A stretch of 64,000 bases of DNA, taken from contig NZ_SJPF01000004.1 of assembly GCF_007859755.1 (NCBI RefSeq), forward strand, positions 310,894-374,893. Reading direction: 5' to 3'. Shown piece by piece: positions 43,311 through 52,675 of this stretch. The position numbers were made by a program, and so were the translations under genes. The stretch is from Blastopirellula retiformator. Lineage in GTDB: Bacteria > Planctomycetota > Planctomycetia > Pirellulales > Pirellulaceae. Within the stretch, counting starts at the first letter, position 1; every line of letters starts with the position of its first letter. The notes beneath the pieces were generated by a model. That model saw only the letters and a list, made by a program, of their open reading frames with translations, was not told the origin of the DNA and did not search any database.

Positions 43311-45119
43311 ATGCGATTTTCCTTTCTGCTGACGCTGTTGACGCTCTGCTCGCTCGCCGTGGGCTGCGGCGGTTCGAAACCGAAATCGAAACCCGGCGCC
43401 AAGCCCGCCGCTGTGTCGACCGCCGCTGCGCGGCAAGCGTCCAGCGACGCGCAAGCCGACATGCTGCAGCAGGCGCTGATCCTGCTGGAAGACCTCGACC
43501 AGTTCAACGCCGAGGTGGTCCAGCGCGAAGTGCTGCAGACGCTCAATCGCTGGCTGCACAATCGCAAGCTCAATCCTGATTGGCAGCCCGATCCGCTGAT
43601 CGAGACGTTGCCTGAAGAAGTGCGCCAGATGTCGCGGATGGAAAACCTGGCGACCTCTTACTTCCGCGACCCGAAATATCCCGGCACCTTGCGCGGCAGC
43701 GACTTCGACTACATCGAAGGTTGCGTCTGGGCCTATTCGCTCTCGACCTATATTCGCGAACACGCCGAGTTGCCGCCCGAGTTGGCGAAATGGATCACCA
43801 CGCAAGAGAACCTGACCACCAACGGCGAGCGAGAAGACTTGCGAACCGCTTGCATCCTGTTCGACTGGACGGTCCGCAACATCCAGCTGCGCGACGAGGC
43901 GAGCCAGTTCGCCCCCGGCACGGCCCGCGAGCCATGGGAAGTGCTGCAGATCGGCTATGGCGATGCGGTCGAACGGGCCCGCATCTTCATCCTGATGGCG
44001 CGGCAGCAAGGCCTCAGTCCATTCGCGTTGGAGCTGAAGAGCGATGACGGCAAGAAGTCGACCGATGTCGTCGGCGTCGCAATCGCTGGAGAAATTTATC
44101 TGTTCGACGCCGGCTACGGACTGCCGCTGACCACCGGCGAAGGGGTCGCGACGTTGGCCGAAGCGAGCCAAGGGGAGGGCGTCACCAAGGCGATGTCTTC
44201 CACCAAGTACGCCTATCCGTACGACGCGAAAAGCTTTGAGAACGCCACCGCGCTGATCGACGCCTGCAGCACGTCGCTGCTGCAATCGTCGACGCTGCTC
44301 GAGTCGCAACTGACCGGCAAGTTGCGGCTTCGCTTGGCCGTTGAACCAACCAAACAAGCGGAAACGCTCAAGGCGGCCGGCATCAAGTATGTGCGTCTGT
44401 GGGAAGTCCCGATCCTGGCCGAAGATGGACTGCGACTTCGCCTGCGAGATCAACCGACCGCCGGCGCTACGCAACCGACGCTGGCGCAACAGTTCTACAT
44501 GGAACGCCAACTGTACGATCAGACGTCACCCTTGGCGATCGGGCGATTGCTCCACCTGATGGGACGCTTCGATAACGAAATCCAGCGTCCAGGCGCTCGC
44601 AAGATGTACCTCTTCGCCCGTAGCTTCGACCTGCAGATGCAGAAGCTCAACTTCCGCGAGCAAGTCAAGCTGATGGAAGCGCAGGGCATGCGACTGCCGC
44701 GCAATCCCGAACAGCAGCAGTACTACGTCAATGCGATGCTCGAAAACGCGAAGACGCTCAAGATGGTCGCCAGCTACCAATTGGGGCAAATCGCGCTTGA
44801 CAGCGAGCAGTATCCCTCGGCGATCGACTACTTCGAGATTCGCACGCTGAAAGAGTTCCCCGCCATTATGTACGCGTCTCAAGCGCGTTACGGCCTGGCC
44901 CGGGCTAACGTCGGCCAGTCGACCAACAAAAAACTTTCGCTCGAAGAACAACAGCAAGCGATCGAGACCGCCGTTGAGTGGCTCACCTACGTCGACGACA
45001 TCGCATCACCCCAGCGCCGCGGCAACACGCTGCTGGCCGAACGCTTGATCCCGCCGCAGGAAAAGGAAGAGGAGCCCGAAGCGGAGGAGCCAACCGAGGA
45101 AGAGGAAAAATCGGAGTAG
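43311..45119 (+). CDS. Large lipoprotein with transglutaminase-like and TPR-like regions
   Basis: 602 residues. Lipobox in LLTLCSLAVGCGGS. A low-complexity Lys/Pro/Ala stretch follows. The middle (about 175-260) has CILFDWTVRNIQLRDEA and YGDAVERARIFILMARQQGL, a layout like transglutaminase-like domains where a Cys lies before an R-x-F-x-L-x-R helix, but that Cys is not seen (GYGDAVERAR). VAIAGEIYLFDAGYGLPL then matches the His/Asp region with His replaced. It is probably a catalytically dead relative. The C-terminal third has helical repeats (SYQLGQIALDSEQYPSAIDY) and an acidic tail. It starts 15 bases past kdsA. Confidence 0.75.
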   Translation: MRFSFLLTLLTLCSLAVGCGGSKPKSKPGAKPAAVSTAAARQASSDAQADMLQQALILLEDLDQFNAEVVQREVLQTLNRWLHNRKLNPDWQPDPLIETLPEEVRQMSRMENLATSYFRDPKYPGTLRGSDFDYIEGCVWAYSLSTYIREHAELPPELAKWITTQENLTTNGEREDLRTACILFDWTVRNIQLRDEASQFAPGTAREPWEVLQIGYGDAVERARIFILMARQQGLSPFALELKSDDGKKSTDVVGVAIAGEIYLFDAGYGLPLTTGEGVATLAEASQGEGVTKAMSSTKYAYPYDAKSFENATALIDACSTSLLQSSTLLESQLTGKLRLRLAVEPTKQAETLKAAGIKYVRLWEVPILAEDGLRLRLRDQPTAGATQPTLAQQFYMERQLYDQTSPLAIGRLLHLMGRFDNEIQRPGARKMYLFARSFDLQMQKLNFREQVKLMEAQGMRLPRNPEQQQYYVNAMLENAKTLKMVASYQLGQIALDSEQYPSAIDYFEIRTLKEFPAIMYASQARYGLARANVGQSTNKKLSLEEQQQAIETAVEWLTYVDDIASPQRRGNTLLAERLIPPQEKEEEPEAEEPTEEEEKSE

Positions 45120-45130
45120 CGTCCGCTATC

Positions 45131-45278
45131 AGTCCGTTGATTTTCTCGACGGACTGCGTGATCGCATGGATGCGATCCCAAAATAGCGACGTAAGTCGTT
45201 ATTTTGCGAGCCGCGAAGAGCTATGCTCTGAGCCTGGCGAGGTTGAAAAATGCCACGATGGCATGATTTCAACAGGCA
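45131..45278 (+). mobile_element. 148-bp nested-hairpin element, copy 3, with 6-bp direct flanks
   Basis: Flanked by GCTATC at 45125-45130 and at 45279-45284, a different flank from that of copy 2. It begins 11 bases past the stop of the lipoprotein gene. The terminal stem is damaged on the right arm (TGATTTC where other copies have TTTTTC). Confidence 0.88.
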
Positions 45279-45327
45279 GCTATCCGGACCAAAATTCGAT
45301 TTCCCTACACAACGACGAAGTGCGCAC

Positions 45328-45368
45328 AAAAAAAAGGCGCCGCGCGATGATTCGCTGCGGCGCCTTTT
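45328..45368 (-). terminator. Terminator of purC
   Basis: AAAAGGCGCCGC and GCGGCGCCTTTT (45332-45343, 45357-45368) with eight T residues following on the minus strand. It ends 24 bases past the purC stop. Confidence 0.92.
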
Positions 45369-45391
45369 CTCTTTTCTTGATCGCCTCCTGG

Positions 45392-46255
45392 TTACTTCCA
45401 GGGGAACGACTTCTCGGTCAGCTCTTCGTACGCTTCGATGTACTTGGCGCGGGTTTGGCTGACGATCTCGGCCGGCAGTTCCGGCGGAGCGCTGTTCTTG
45501 TCCCAGTCGGTCGTTTCCAAGTAGTCGCGGATGATCTGCTTGTCGAACGACGGCGGACTAACGCCAACCTGGTACTGATCGACCGGCCAGAACCGCGAGC
45601 TGTCGGGCGTCAACACTTCGTCGATCAGCAGCAACTCGCCATCGACGACGCCCCACTCGAATTTGGTGTCGGCGATGATGATCCCTTTTTCGCGGGCATA
45701 GGCGGCGCCGCGGGTGTAGATGTCGATGCTCTTGTCACGTAGCGTCGAGGCGAACTCTTCGCCGATGATCTCGCACATCCGCTCGTACGAAATGTTGATG
45801 TCGTGGCCCGACTCTTCTTTGGTCGCCGGGGTGAAGATCGGCGTTTCGAGCTGGGCGCTTTGGTCGAGACCGGCCGGCAACGGAATGCCGCAGACCGTGC
45901 CGCTCTTGCCATATTCCTTCCAACCCGAGCCCGCCAGGTAACCGCGGACGACGCATTCGATCGGCACCACTTCGGTCTTACGGACCAGCATGCTGCGCCC
46001 TTCGAGCGCGGCCAGATCGGTTCCTTCCGGCAGCCCGAAGTCGGCGACGTCGAGCGAGAGCATATGGTTGGGAACTCCCAACTTCTCGAACCAGAACCGA
46101 CTGATCTGCGTCAGCACCCGCCCTTTGTCCGGCAGCGCCGTCGGCAAAACATAGTCGAACGCGCTGGTGCGATCCGAGGCGACCAAGAGCAACTTGTCAC
46201 CCAAATCGTAAATGTCACGTACTTTTCCGTGCCGAACCGGCAAGTCGATAGTCAT
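45392..46255 (-). CDS. purC: Phosphoribosylaminoimidazole-succinocarboxamide synthase
   Basis: Purine synthesis: ATP-dependent joining of CAIR and aspartate to make SAICAR. 287 residues. Motifs: [20 protein letters not shown] at the N-terminus, [35 protein letters not shown] and [20 protein letters not shown], then [16 protein letters not shown]. This resembles the longer yeast Ade1-like form rather than the ~240-residue E. coli form. It stands alone on the minus strand with its own terminator. Confidence 0.96.
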   Translation of the reverse strand: MTIDLPVRHGKVRDIYDLGDKLLLVASDRTSAFDYVLPTALPDKGRVLTQISRFWFEKLGVPNHMLSLDVADFGLPEGTDLAALEGRSMLVRKTEVVPIECVVRGYLAGSGWKEYGKSGTVCGIPLPAGLDQSAQLETPIFTPATKEESGHDINISYERMCEIIGEEFASTLRDKSIDIYTRGAAYAREKGIIIADTKFEWGVVDGELLLIDEVLTPDSSRFWPVDQYQVGVSPPSFDKQIIRDYLETTDWDKNSAPPELPAEIVSQTRAKYIEAYEELTEKSFPWK

Positions 46256-46445
46256 GGCAAATCACTTGTCGTTGAGTCAAATTTCCCCTATAGCCCGGCA
46301 ATCTTAACAGACAGGCGAAAGGATTGGCTAGTACGCACCAAAAAGCGGAGGTGCAAGATTTGCGTAAACCGATTAGACTAGAGAGCTTACGTACCGACGC
46401 CCTGCGGCTGTTCCCGTTACCGCTTCTGCCAGAGGTTCGCCCCCC

Positions 46446-47927
46446 GTGGGATCATTGCGATTTTATGCGCCGCCGATCGATCAACTCTCCCGTCGCTACG
46501 ACGCCGCATATGTCGTTGACTACGATCAGATCCCCCGCCGCTCGAACGTGATCCACGACGGCAAGATCTTGTCGATCGAGTTTGAAGGGGACGATTCCGT
46601 CAAACTGCGGATTCCCTGGAACGTCGACGATTCGCAGTCGTACTTGCTCTCGACCTGTTCGCTGCGGGCTCGGACCGAACCGTATCACCTGGCGCTGGAA
46701 GTCGCCCGCGGCGTCCTTTGCCGCTTGAAGTCGCTGGTCGCCATCTGCGACGCCGCCGATATCGAGCAGACCGAAGCGTTTTACGCCGCCCTGGGAGCCG
46801 CGATCGACGCGTTTACGATCGCCGCCACCAGCGATCACCACGGCGCCGCATCGCAGGAAGCGGCGCAGAAATGCATCGGCCATACGGCGGTCGCTTTCGC
46901 GCACCTGACGTCGGTCTATCGCGACGCGGCGATCGATTTCATCCAAGAGCATGCGCCTCACCGCACGTTTTTGTATGGCGTCAACATTCGCAACACGCAT
47001 CCATCGGCCGACGCCTCGGCGCTGTTGCGGCCCACCTTCAACACGGCGGTTGTGACCCCGGTCTGGAAAGACTGCGAACCGAACGAAGGGCGTTTCGACT
47101 ACGACGACGTCAAAGAACGCATTCGTTGGTGCCGCAGCCAAGGCCTGCGCGTCGTCGGCGGCCCGGTCGCCAATCTCGACGCGCTACATGTCCCCGATTG
47201 GCTTTACTTGTGGGACGACGATTTCAAAAGCATCTTCGGCTTCTTGATGCAGTACGTCGAAACGACCACCCGCAACTTAAACGGCATGGTCGATCTCTGG
47301 TACTGCTCGTCCGGGATCAACACCACCCGCGACTTTCACCTGACCGAAGAGCAGCAGTTGCGGCTGCTGGTCGGTTCGATCGAAACGATGCGGCGCAACG
47401 AACCGCAGACGCCGGTCTTGGTTAGTTTCGATCATCCGTGGGGCGATTATCAGAGTCACTCCAATCGCGACCTAGCGCCAATTCACTTTGCGGAAGAGAT
47501 CATCCGAGCCAACCTGGGCGTGACCGGCGTCGGGGTCGAACTCAACTTTAACGATTGCGACGGCGCCGTTTTCCCCCGCGATCCGTTTGAGGTGATTCGT
47601 CTGTTGGATCAGTGGGGAATGTTGGGTCTGCCGCTGTTCGTCACGCTGACGTTCCCCAGTTCGCGCCGCTTCGACAAGCGCGCCCAGCGGCAGATTTCGG
47701 ATAACAAAAACCCTTGTTTTCCGATCACTCGGCGTCGCCAGCGAGAGTTTGTCGAGTCGGTCATACCGCTAATTCTCTCTCATCCGCAGACCCAGGCGGT
47801 TTTCTGGAATCAATTTACCGACGCGACCCCGCACGCCTATCCGAATGCCGGTTTGTTCGATCGTCGGGATCGTCCTAAGTCAACGCTACGAAGTTTGCGA
47901 GAAATTCGTCAGCACTATTTGACTTAG
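46446..47927 (+). CDS. GH10-like (beta/alpha)8 protein apparently lacking catalytic glutamates
   Basis: 493 residues from a GTG with AGAGG upstream. The first ~190 residues are a beta-rich region plus a helical linker. From ~200 it resembles GH10 xylanases: RTFLYGVNIRNTHPS, FNTAVVTPVWKDCEPNEGRF (compare the GH10 W..x.P..G.f element) and DYDDVKERIRWCRSQGLRVV. Where the acid/base Glu of GH10 lies (WDVVNE) it reads LWYCSSGIN, and at the nucleophile strand (TEld) it reads LFVTLTFPSS. Both catalytic Glu therefore seem absent. There is no signal peptide, so it is probably cytoplasmic. It may be a binding or otherwise repurposed member. Confidence 0.7.
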   Translation: MGSLRFYAPPIDQLSRRYDAAYVVDYDQIPRRSNVIHDGKILSIEFEGDDSVKLRIPWNVDDSQSYLLSTCSLRARTEPYHLALEVARGVLCRLKSLVAICDAADIEQTEAFYAALGAAIDAFTIAATSDHHGAASQEAAQKCIGHTAVAFAHLTSVYRDAAIDFIQEHAPHRTFLYGVNIRNTHPSADASALLRPTFNTAVVTPVWKDCEPNEGRFDYDDVKERIRWCRSQGLRVVGGPVANLDALHVPDWLYLWDDDFKSIFGFLMQYVETTTRNLNGMVDLWYCSSGINTTRDFHLTEEQQLRLLVGSIETMRRNEPQTPVLVSFDHPWGDYQSHSNRDLAPIHFAEEIIRANLGVTGVGVELNFNDCDGAVFPRDPFEVIRLLDQWGMLGLPLFVTLTFPSSRRFDKRAQRQISDNKNPCFPITRRRQREFVESVIPLILSHPQTQAVFWNQFTDATPHAYPNAGLFDRRDRPKSTLRSLREIRQHYLT

Positions 47928-47984
47928 CTCTCGGGACGGGTTCCACTAGCAGAAATGCCCCGCCCCCTGAAGATAGGCCCCACC

Positions 47985-48896
47985 ATGCTCAAGACCCTCC
48001 TCGCCGCCGCTCTCTGTCTGCCGGTCGCCACCCTCATCGCCGCCGAACCAATTCCGGGCATTGGCCCTGTCGGTCAGGTCCAAACCCTGGCCAAGGACTA
48101 CACCTTTACCGAAGGCCCCGCTTCGGACAGCGTCGGCAACCTGTACTTCACCGACATCCCCAACAATCGCATTTATCGCCGCACGCCGGATGGCAAGCTC
48201 GGCGTCTTCTTCGAGCCGTCCGGCCACACCAACGGCACGATGGTCCGCGGCGATCGGCTGCTGATTTGCCAAATGGACGGCCAACTGGCGAGCATCTCCC
48301 TCAGCGGCGACGACTACAAAGTGCTGGCCGGCAAGTACAAGGGAGAACGCTTCAACGCCCCCAACGATCTGGTCACCGACATCCAAGAGGGCGTTTACTT
48401 TACCGATCCGCGTTATCGTGCGCCGACGCCTTGGCCGCAGAAGGTGGAAGCGGTCTATTACTTATCGTCCGATGGCGAAGTGACGCGTTTGATTGACGAC
48501 GTCGTCGCCCCCAACGGCGTGATCCTGTCGCCCGACGAGAAGACGCTGTACGTCGTCCCGTCGATGGAAAGCACGCTCTACGCTTACGAAGTGCTTGGCC
48601 CGGGAAAACTCGGCAAAAAGCAGGCTCTTTGCCAATTTCGTCAACCCGAAGGCGAAGAGAACAACGGAGGCGACGGTCTCACCATCGATCAGAAGGGGAA
48701 CCTGTACGTGACGACCAAGTTGGGCGTCCAGGTGATCAGCCCGAAAGGTGAGATCCTAGGAGTCATTGAATTTCCGGAACATCCGGCGAACGCCACGTTC
48801 GGCGGACCTGAAGGAAAGACTTTGTTTGTGACGGCCCGCGCTGGGCTTTACTGTGTGGAAATGAGCGTACTGGGACACCAGTTCCCGGGAAAATAG
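47985..48896 (+). CDS. SMP-30/gluconolactonase-like secreted lactonase
   Basis: 303 residues from ATG 47985. Signal peptide MLKTLLAAALCLPVATLIAA. A six-bladed beta-propeller follows with the metal ligands of this family: Glu in YTFTEGPASDSVGNLYF, Asn in RFNAPNDLVTD and Asp in NNGGDGLTIDQKG; DPRYRAPTPWP is also typical. Likely hydrolyses sugar lactones in the periplasm. It starts 57 bases after the GH10-like gene and may be linked to it. Confidence 0.9.
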   Translation: MLKTLLAAALCLPVATLIAAEPIPGIGPVGQVQTLAKDYTFTEGPASDSVGNLYFTDIPNNRIYRRTPDGKLGVFFEPSGHTNGTMVRGDRLLICQMDGQLASISLSGDDYKVLAGKYKGERFNAPNDLVTDIQEGVYFTDPRYRAPTPWPQKVEAVYYLSSDGEVTRLIDDVVAPNGVILSPDEKTLYVVPSMESTLYAYEVLGPGKLGKKQALCQFRQPEGEENNGGDGLTIDQKGNLYVTTKLGVQVISPKGEILGVIEFPEHPANATFGGPEGKTLFVTARAGLYCVEMSVLGHQFPGK

Positions 48897-48939
48897 CGCA
48901 CGCTCAGTTTTTGATTTCTCAATACTTGGGGGAATGGAT

Positions 48940-49134
48940 ATGAAGTTGTGGATCTCGGCCGCGTTGTTCTGCGGCGCGGCGATGTTGGTTGGTTGCGGCG
49001 GTACGGTCGAAACGCCGGTTGAAAAGCCGGCCGAAGAACCGGAAGTGACCATGCCCGCCGAATCGACCGACACTCCGCCGGCGGAAGAAAAGCCGGCCGA
49101 AGAAAAGCCGATGGAAGAAGCTGCCTCCGACTAA
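48940..49134 (+). CDS. Small Glu/Pro-rich lipoprotein
   Basis: 64 residues from ATG 48940 (GGGGGA upstream; an in-frame ATG at 48934 is closer to it). Signal and lipobox LFCGAAMLVGCGG, then EEPEVTMPAES and PAEEKPAEEKPMEEAAS. It is surely exported but has no fold. A terminator follows at 49169-49206. Proteins of this kind are common in planctomycetes; function unknown. Confidence 0.75.
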   Translation: MKLWISAALFCGAAMLVGCGGTVETPVEKPAEEPEVTMPAESTDTPPAEEKPAEEKPMEEAASD

Positions 49135-49168
49135 TCGGGGCATCGCCTCTCCCACTTCGCCAAATGCG

Positions 49169-49206
49169 AAAGAGACCGTCGCCAACGGGGTGACGGTCTC
49201 TTTTTT
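49169..49206 (+). terminator. Rho-independent terminator of the small lipoprotein gene
   Basis: AAAGAGACCGTC and GACGGTCTCTTT (49169-49180, 49192-49203) with further T residues. Confidence 0.92.
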
Positions 49207-49351
49207 GCGCGCATCGGCGTGATTGGACCGCAATTTGGTCGATTTGGCGCAAGGCGCCTCCAACGTCTTGCAAATCGTCGCATTAGGAAGCAGACTATTC
49301 TTGGCTTTTTTGCCTAACCACGGTGCACTCCTCGATCCGCAAACCTGCCCC

Positions 49352-50374
49352 ATGCTTCGTAATATTACCTCGCTTATCCTGCTCCTCGCACTTTCCTCGG
49401 TCAGCTTCGCCGCCGACAAACCGGGCGTCTACGTCGACCCCAACAACGTCAGCGACACCGACTTCTACTACCAAGGAGAGTTCTACGGACCGCTCACCCT
49501 CCCAAGCGGCTGTTTGGAGATGACCGGCCTGCAGGTGGTCGCCCAAGGCAAAGGCAAATTCTCAGCCCTGCAGTACAAAGGGGGTTTGCCCGGCAATGGT
49601 TGGAATAACGGTCCGAAGCTGGAACTGACTGGCGAGCTAAAGGATGGCGTGATCTTGCTGCAGCACGACGCCTATGTGATCGCGGTCGATCCGAATCACG
49701 CCGTCGTCACCAACGGGGCAGGGGAGACGCTCGGCAATCTCCGCAAGGTTCGTCGCAAGAGCCTGACGCTGGGACACAAGCCGCCGCATGACGCCCAGGT
49801 CCTGTTCGACGGCACGTCGACCGAATACTTCCAAAATGGCAAACTGACGCCGGAAGGTTTGCTGAAAGCGGGCACCATCACCACCTTCCCGGTCACCGAC
49901 TTCCAGTTGCACCTAGAGTTCCGCACCCCGTTCATGCCGGAGAAATCTTCGCAGGCTCGCGGCAACAGCGGCGTTTACATTCAGGAACGGTACGAAGTGC
50001 AGATCCTCGACTCGTTCGGCAAGACGCCGGAGTTCAACGACGCCGCTTCGCTCTACCGAACCAAGTCGCCGGAAATGAACATGTGCTTCCCGCCGCTGCA
50101 GTGGCAAACGTACGACATCTACTTCACCGCAGCTCGCTTTGACGACGCCGGCAATAAGGTGGCCGATGCCCGACTGACCGTCTACCAAAACGGAATCGCC
50201 GTCCAGCGCGACGTGGCGATCCCGAACAAAACGGGCGCCGGTAAAAAAGAAGGCCCCGAACCCGGCCCGATCAATCTACAAGACCACAACGACCCGGTCG
50301 TCTTCCGCAACATCTGGATCATCGAGCCGTCGACGCCGATCAGCTTCGCCAGCGCTTCTTGTAGCTGTTTGTAG
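49352..50374 (+). CDS. Secreted DUF1080 (3-keto-disaccharide hydrolase-like) protein
   Basis: 340 residues from ATG 49352, which begins the signal peptide MLRNITSLILLLALSSVSFA. The N-terminal region has DTDFYYQGEFYGPL. The DUF1080 concanavalin-like domain (from about residue 150) reads VLFDGTSTEYF, DFQLHLEFRTPFMPEKSSQA, ARGNSGVYIQERYEVQILDS and LQDHNDPVVFRNIWI, all typical. Planctomycetes have many paralogues, thought to handle sugars or polysaccharides in the periplasm; a few relatives cleave 3-keto-glycosides. The start codon has no strong ribosome-binding site. Confidence 0.9.
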   Translation: MLRNITSLILLLALSSVSFAADKPGVYVDPNNVSDTDFYYQGEFYGPLTLPSGCLEMTGLQVVAQGKGKFSALQYKGGLPGNGWNNGPKLELTGELKDGVILLQHDAYVIAVDPNHAVVTNGAGETLGNLRKVRRKSLTLGHKPPHDAQVLFDGTSTEYFQNGKLTPEGLLKAGTITTFPVTDFQLHLEFRTPFMPEKSSQARGNSGVYIQERYEVQILDSFGKTPEFNDAASLYRTKSPEMNMCFPPLQWQTYDIYFTAARFDDAGNKVADARLTVYQNGIAVQRDVAIPNKTGAGKKEGPEPGPINLQDHNDPVVFRNIWIIEPSTPISFASASCSCL

Positions 50375-50411
50375 GATCGTTGGTTCCGCTACTTCGACCG
50401 AGAGTCGCATC

Positions 50412-50440
50412 GTAGCCCGAGGCGCGAGCCGAGGGAATGC
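50412..50440 (+). repeat. GTAGCCCGAGGCGCGAGCC-type repeat
   Basis: Best-preserved copy; continues as GAGGGAATGC. An inverted partner lies at 50644-50667. Confidence 0.7.
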
Positions 50441-50643
50441 GGTCGAAGAGAAAGCGGAGAGCGGAAAGCGGCAGGGAGTTAAGACACTAGCCCGCCGCGC
50501 CAGCAAGGGAATGTGGTCGCAAGCAATTAGAGCGGTTTTCCTCCATCTGTATCGTTCTGGCTGGTTGCGGCCGCCGTGACCAGCTTGCCTCACTAACGCC
50601 AGAAACGCTACAGCTATCAGAAAAACGCTCTAGTGAACGTTTT

Positions 50644-50667
50644 CCCTCGGCTGGCGCCTCGGGCTAC
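50644..50667 (-). repeat. Inverted copy of the GTAGCCCGAGGCGC repeat
   Basis: On the minus strand it reads GTAGCCCGAGGCGCCAGCC followed by GAGGG; one internal difference from the copy at 50412. Confidence 0.7.
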
Positions 50668-50694
50668 GATGGGGAACGCGAAGCGGAAAACGCC

Positions 50695-52374
50695 TTAATC
50701 CAACCGCTCGTAGCAAACCAGGCACATGTCATCGAACTGCGAGCCCATGAACTCGCGGACGTCTTGAACGATCGCCTGACCAAGCTGGGCGACGGTCGGA
50801 AATTCCTGCTGGGTTCGCTCGCGAACGCGGGGAATGCCGAACTGCTCGTCGTTGGCGTCCATCGCTTCGTTGATGCCGTCGGTGAACAAAATGATCCGTT
50901 CACCCACCGCGATCGGAACCGTCGCTTTCTCGTATTCCAGATCAGGGAAAACGCCCAGCGGCAGGCTGATTTCGGCCTCGCCGATATCGTCGACGGCGCC
51001 ACTGGTGCGCCGTAGCATCGGCGCCATGTGACCGGCGTTGAGTACGGTCAGCTCATGCTTCTCAAAGTTCAAGATGTTCAGCACCAGCGTCACGAACTGG
51101 TCGTCCGGAATACTTTCGCTGAAGGTGTTGTTGAGCGTGCAGAACGCTTCGGCCGGATCCTCGATCGACGCCAACGTATATCGGGCGTCGGCCGACAGCT
51201 TGGCCATCAGCAGCGAAGCGGCGATGCCGTGCCCGACCACGTCTCCCAGCAAGATCGCCACGCGATTGTTCGGCAGCGGAATGTAATCGTAATAGTCGCC
51301 GCCGACCGAGTTGGCGGCGCGATAGTAGTCGAAGAAATCGTACCCCGGAGCGGCCGGCTTGCCTTTCGGCAAGAAGCCGATCTGCACCTGGCTGGCGAGC
51401 TTCAGATCGCGTTCGATCTCCTGCTGCTTCATCGCCTTTTGATGCAGTTGTGCGTTGTCGATCGAAATGGCGGCCTGCGACGCAACGCTCATCAGCACTT
51501 CCAGATCTTCCTGCTGGAACCGCTTGCGCTGATCAAGCGTATCGATCTGCAACGCGCCAAACGCCTTGCCATCGCTGTCGATCAGCGGGGCGCACATGAT
51601 CGAGCGAATCTGAAAGTCGGTGATGCTCTGGCTCATCTCGAACCGCGAGTCGGCCGCGGCGTCAGCCGACAGAATCGCCTGCTTTTTCTCGATCACATGG
51701 TTGATGACCGTGCGGCTGATCCGGATGTTTTCGTCGCCGGGTCGGCGGGTATTGGTCCAGCGAGGCGTTAAGCCTCCTTTTTCATCCTGCAGGATGATGA
51801 ACCCGCGATCGGCCTGCAGAAAAATCTTGAACAGGCTGGCCAGCACCTGCGGGAAAACGTCTTCCGGGGCGATAACTCCGCCCAGGTTTTTCGTGATTTC
51901 GAGCAGCGCGGCAAGTTTCACCTCGGCGCTGGCTTGCAGCGAGACGCCGCCGGCCTGCGACGAGACCTCTAGCTGCGACATGATCGTCGACGGGGCCGAG
52001 TCGTCATCGACCATGATCGTACCGTAGACGCCGCCCCCTTCACGCTGGGTCAAACTGCGCGACGAAGGTGGGGCGAAAGGCTGATCGAGATGGAAAGTGA
52101 ACGTGACGTCGCAGACGCGAATCATGTCGCCATCTTTAAGCTTCTGCAGCGAATGAATCGCCGTGTCATTGACGAACGTCCCGTTCCGGCTCCCCAGGTC
52201 CTCGATCATCAGGTCCTGGCTTTTGCGGGTAATCTGGGCGTGATGGCGGCTGACGGCGCCGGCGTCGACGACGATATCGCATTCCGGATGCCGTCCCATC
52301 ACGTACTTATCGCCCGCCAGATAAATTTTCTTTCCGGCGTCCGAACCGTTGACCGCTACTAGATAACTGCTCAT
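50695..52374 (-). CDS. FHA-GAF-SpoIIE (PP2C) serine/threonine phosphatase
   Basis: 559 residues from ATG 52374 (MSSYLVAVNGSDAGKKIYL). FHA domain at ~5-95: YVMGRHPECDIVVDAGAVSR (phosphothreonine-binding GR and SRxH) and DLGSRNGTFVND. GAF domain at ~165-320: ILQDEKGGLTPRW and SIMCAPLIDSDGKAFGALQI. A coiled linker (LKLASQVQIGFLP) and the SpoIIE/RsbU phosphatase follow: YYDYIPLPNNRVAILLGDVV, GHGIAASLLMAKL and ILFTDGINEAMD, which have the metal-binding Asp residues. It likely dephosphorylates an anti-sigma antagonist or a similar target. No partner gene is adjacent. Confidence 0.93.
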   Translation of the reverse strand: MSSYLVAVNGSDAGKKIYLAGDKYVMGRHPECDIVVDAGAVSRHHAQITRKSQDLMIEDLGSRNGTFVNDTAIHSLQKLKDGDMIRVCDVTFTFHLDQPFAPPSSRSLTQREGGGVYGTIMVDDDSAPSTIMSQLEVSSQAGGVSLQASAEVKLAALLEITKNLGGVIAPEDVFPQVLASLFKIFLQADRGFIILQDEKGGLTPRWTNTRRPGDENIRISRTVINHVIEKKQAILSADAAADSRFEMSQSITDFQIRSIMCAPLIDSDGKAFGALQIDTLDQRKRFQQEDLEVLMSVASQAAISIDNAQLHQKAMKQQEIERDLKLASQVQIGFLPKGKPAAPGYDFFDYYRAANSVGGDYYDYIPLPNNRVAILLGDVVGHGIAASLLMAKLSADARYTLASIEDPAEAFCTLNNTFSESIPDDQFVTLVLNILNFEKHELTVLNAGHMAPMLRRTSGAVDDIGEAEISLPLGVFPDLEYEKATVPIAVGERIILFTDGINEAMDANDEQFGIPRVRERTQQEFPTVAQLGQAIVQDVREFMGSQFDDMCLVCYERLD

Positions 52375-52503
52375 CGGCGTCGCTGCGTCAGTGGAATAGC
52401 GATGGGGGTGGAAAATGGCTGCGCGAACCACTCGCTGATTTCCCCCCACTAGATCAGAAATAGTCTATCAGCCGACGGGGTAAATCGCCAGCGGCTGAAT
52501 CCC

Positions 52504-52532
52504 TTGACGCCAAGCAACTTACGCCATACTCT
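52504..52532 (+). promoter_or_regulatory. Promoter of tRNA-Gln
   Basis: TTGACG (52504-52509), 17 bases, TACTCT (52527-52532). The tRNA begins 13 bases later, as expected for a tRNA gene. Confidence 0.65.
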
Positions 52533-52544
52533 TTACGAACCGAT

Positions 52545-52615
52545 TGGGGAATAGTGTAACGGTAGCACGACAGATTCTGACTCTGTTAGTCTAGGTTCAA
52601 ATCCTAGTTCCCCAG
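52545..52615 (+). tRNA. tRNA-Gln (anticodon CTG)
   Basis: Acceptor TGGGGAA pairs with TTCCCCA, discriminator G. The anticodon loop TTCTGAC gives CTG, reading CAG. The T arm CTAGG-TTCAAAT-CCTAG is perfect. The U1-A72 end and G73 are classic for tRNA-Gln. CCA is not encoded. Confidence 0.96.
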
Positions 52616-52675
52616 CTTCTTTCATCGAGCGATGGCCACCTTCCCCCCTCGCTCGCCAACGCCACGAGAGGCCCC

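Larger units (their letters stand above)
50375..50694. other. Intergenic repeat cluster
   Basis: Between two convergent genes. Contains three GTAGCCCGAGGCGC-type repeats: 50412-50440 (+), 50488-50516 (+, degenerate) and 50644-50667 (-). The first and last form a ~24-base inverted repeat around ~200 bases. No coding frame or clear terminator. Confidence 0.6.
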
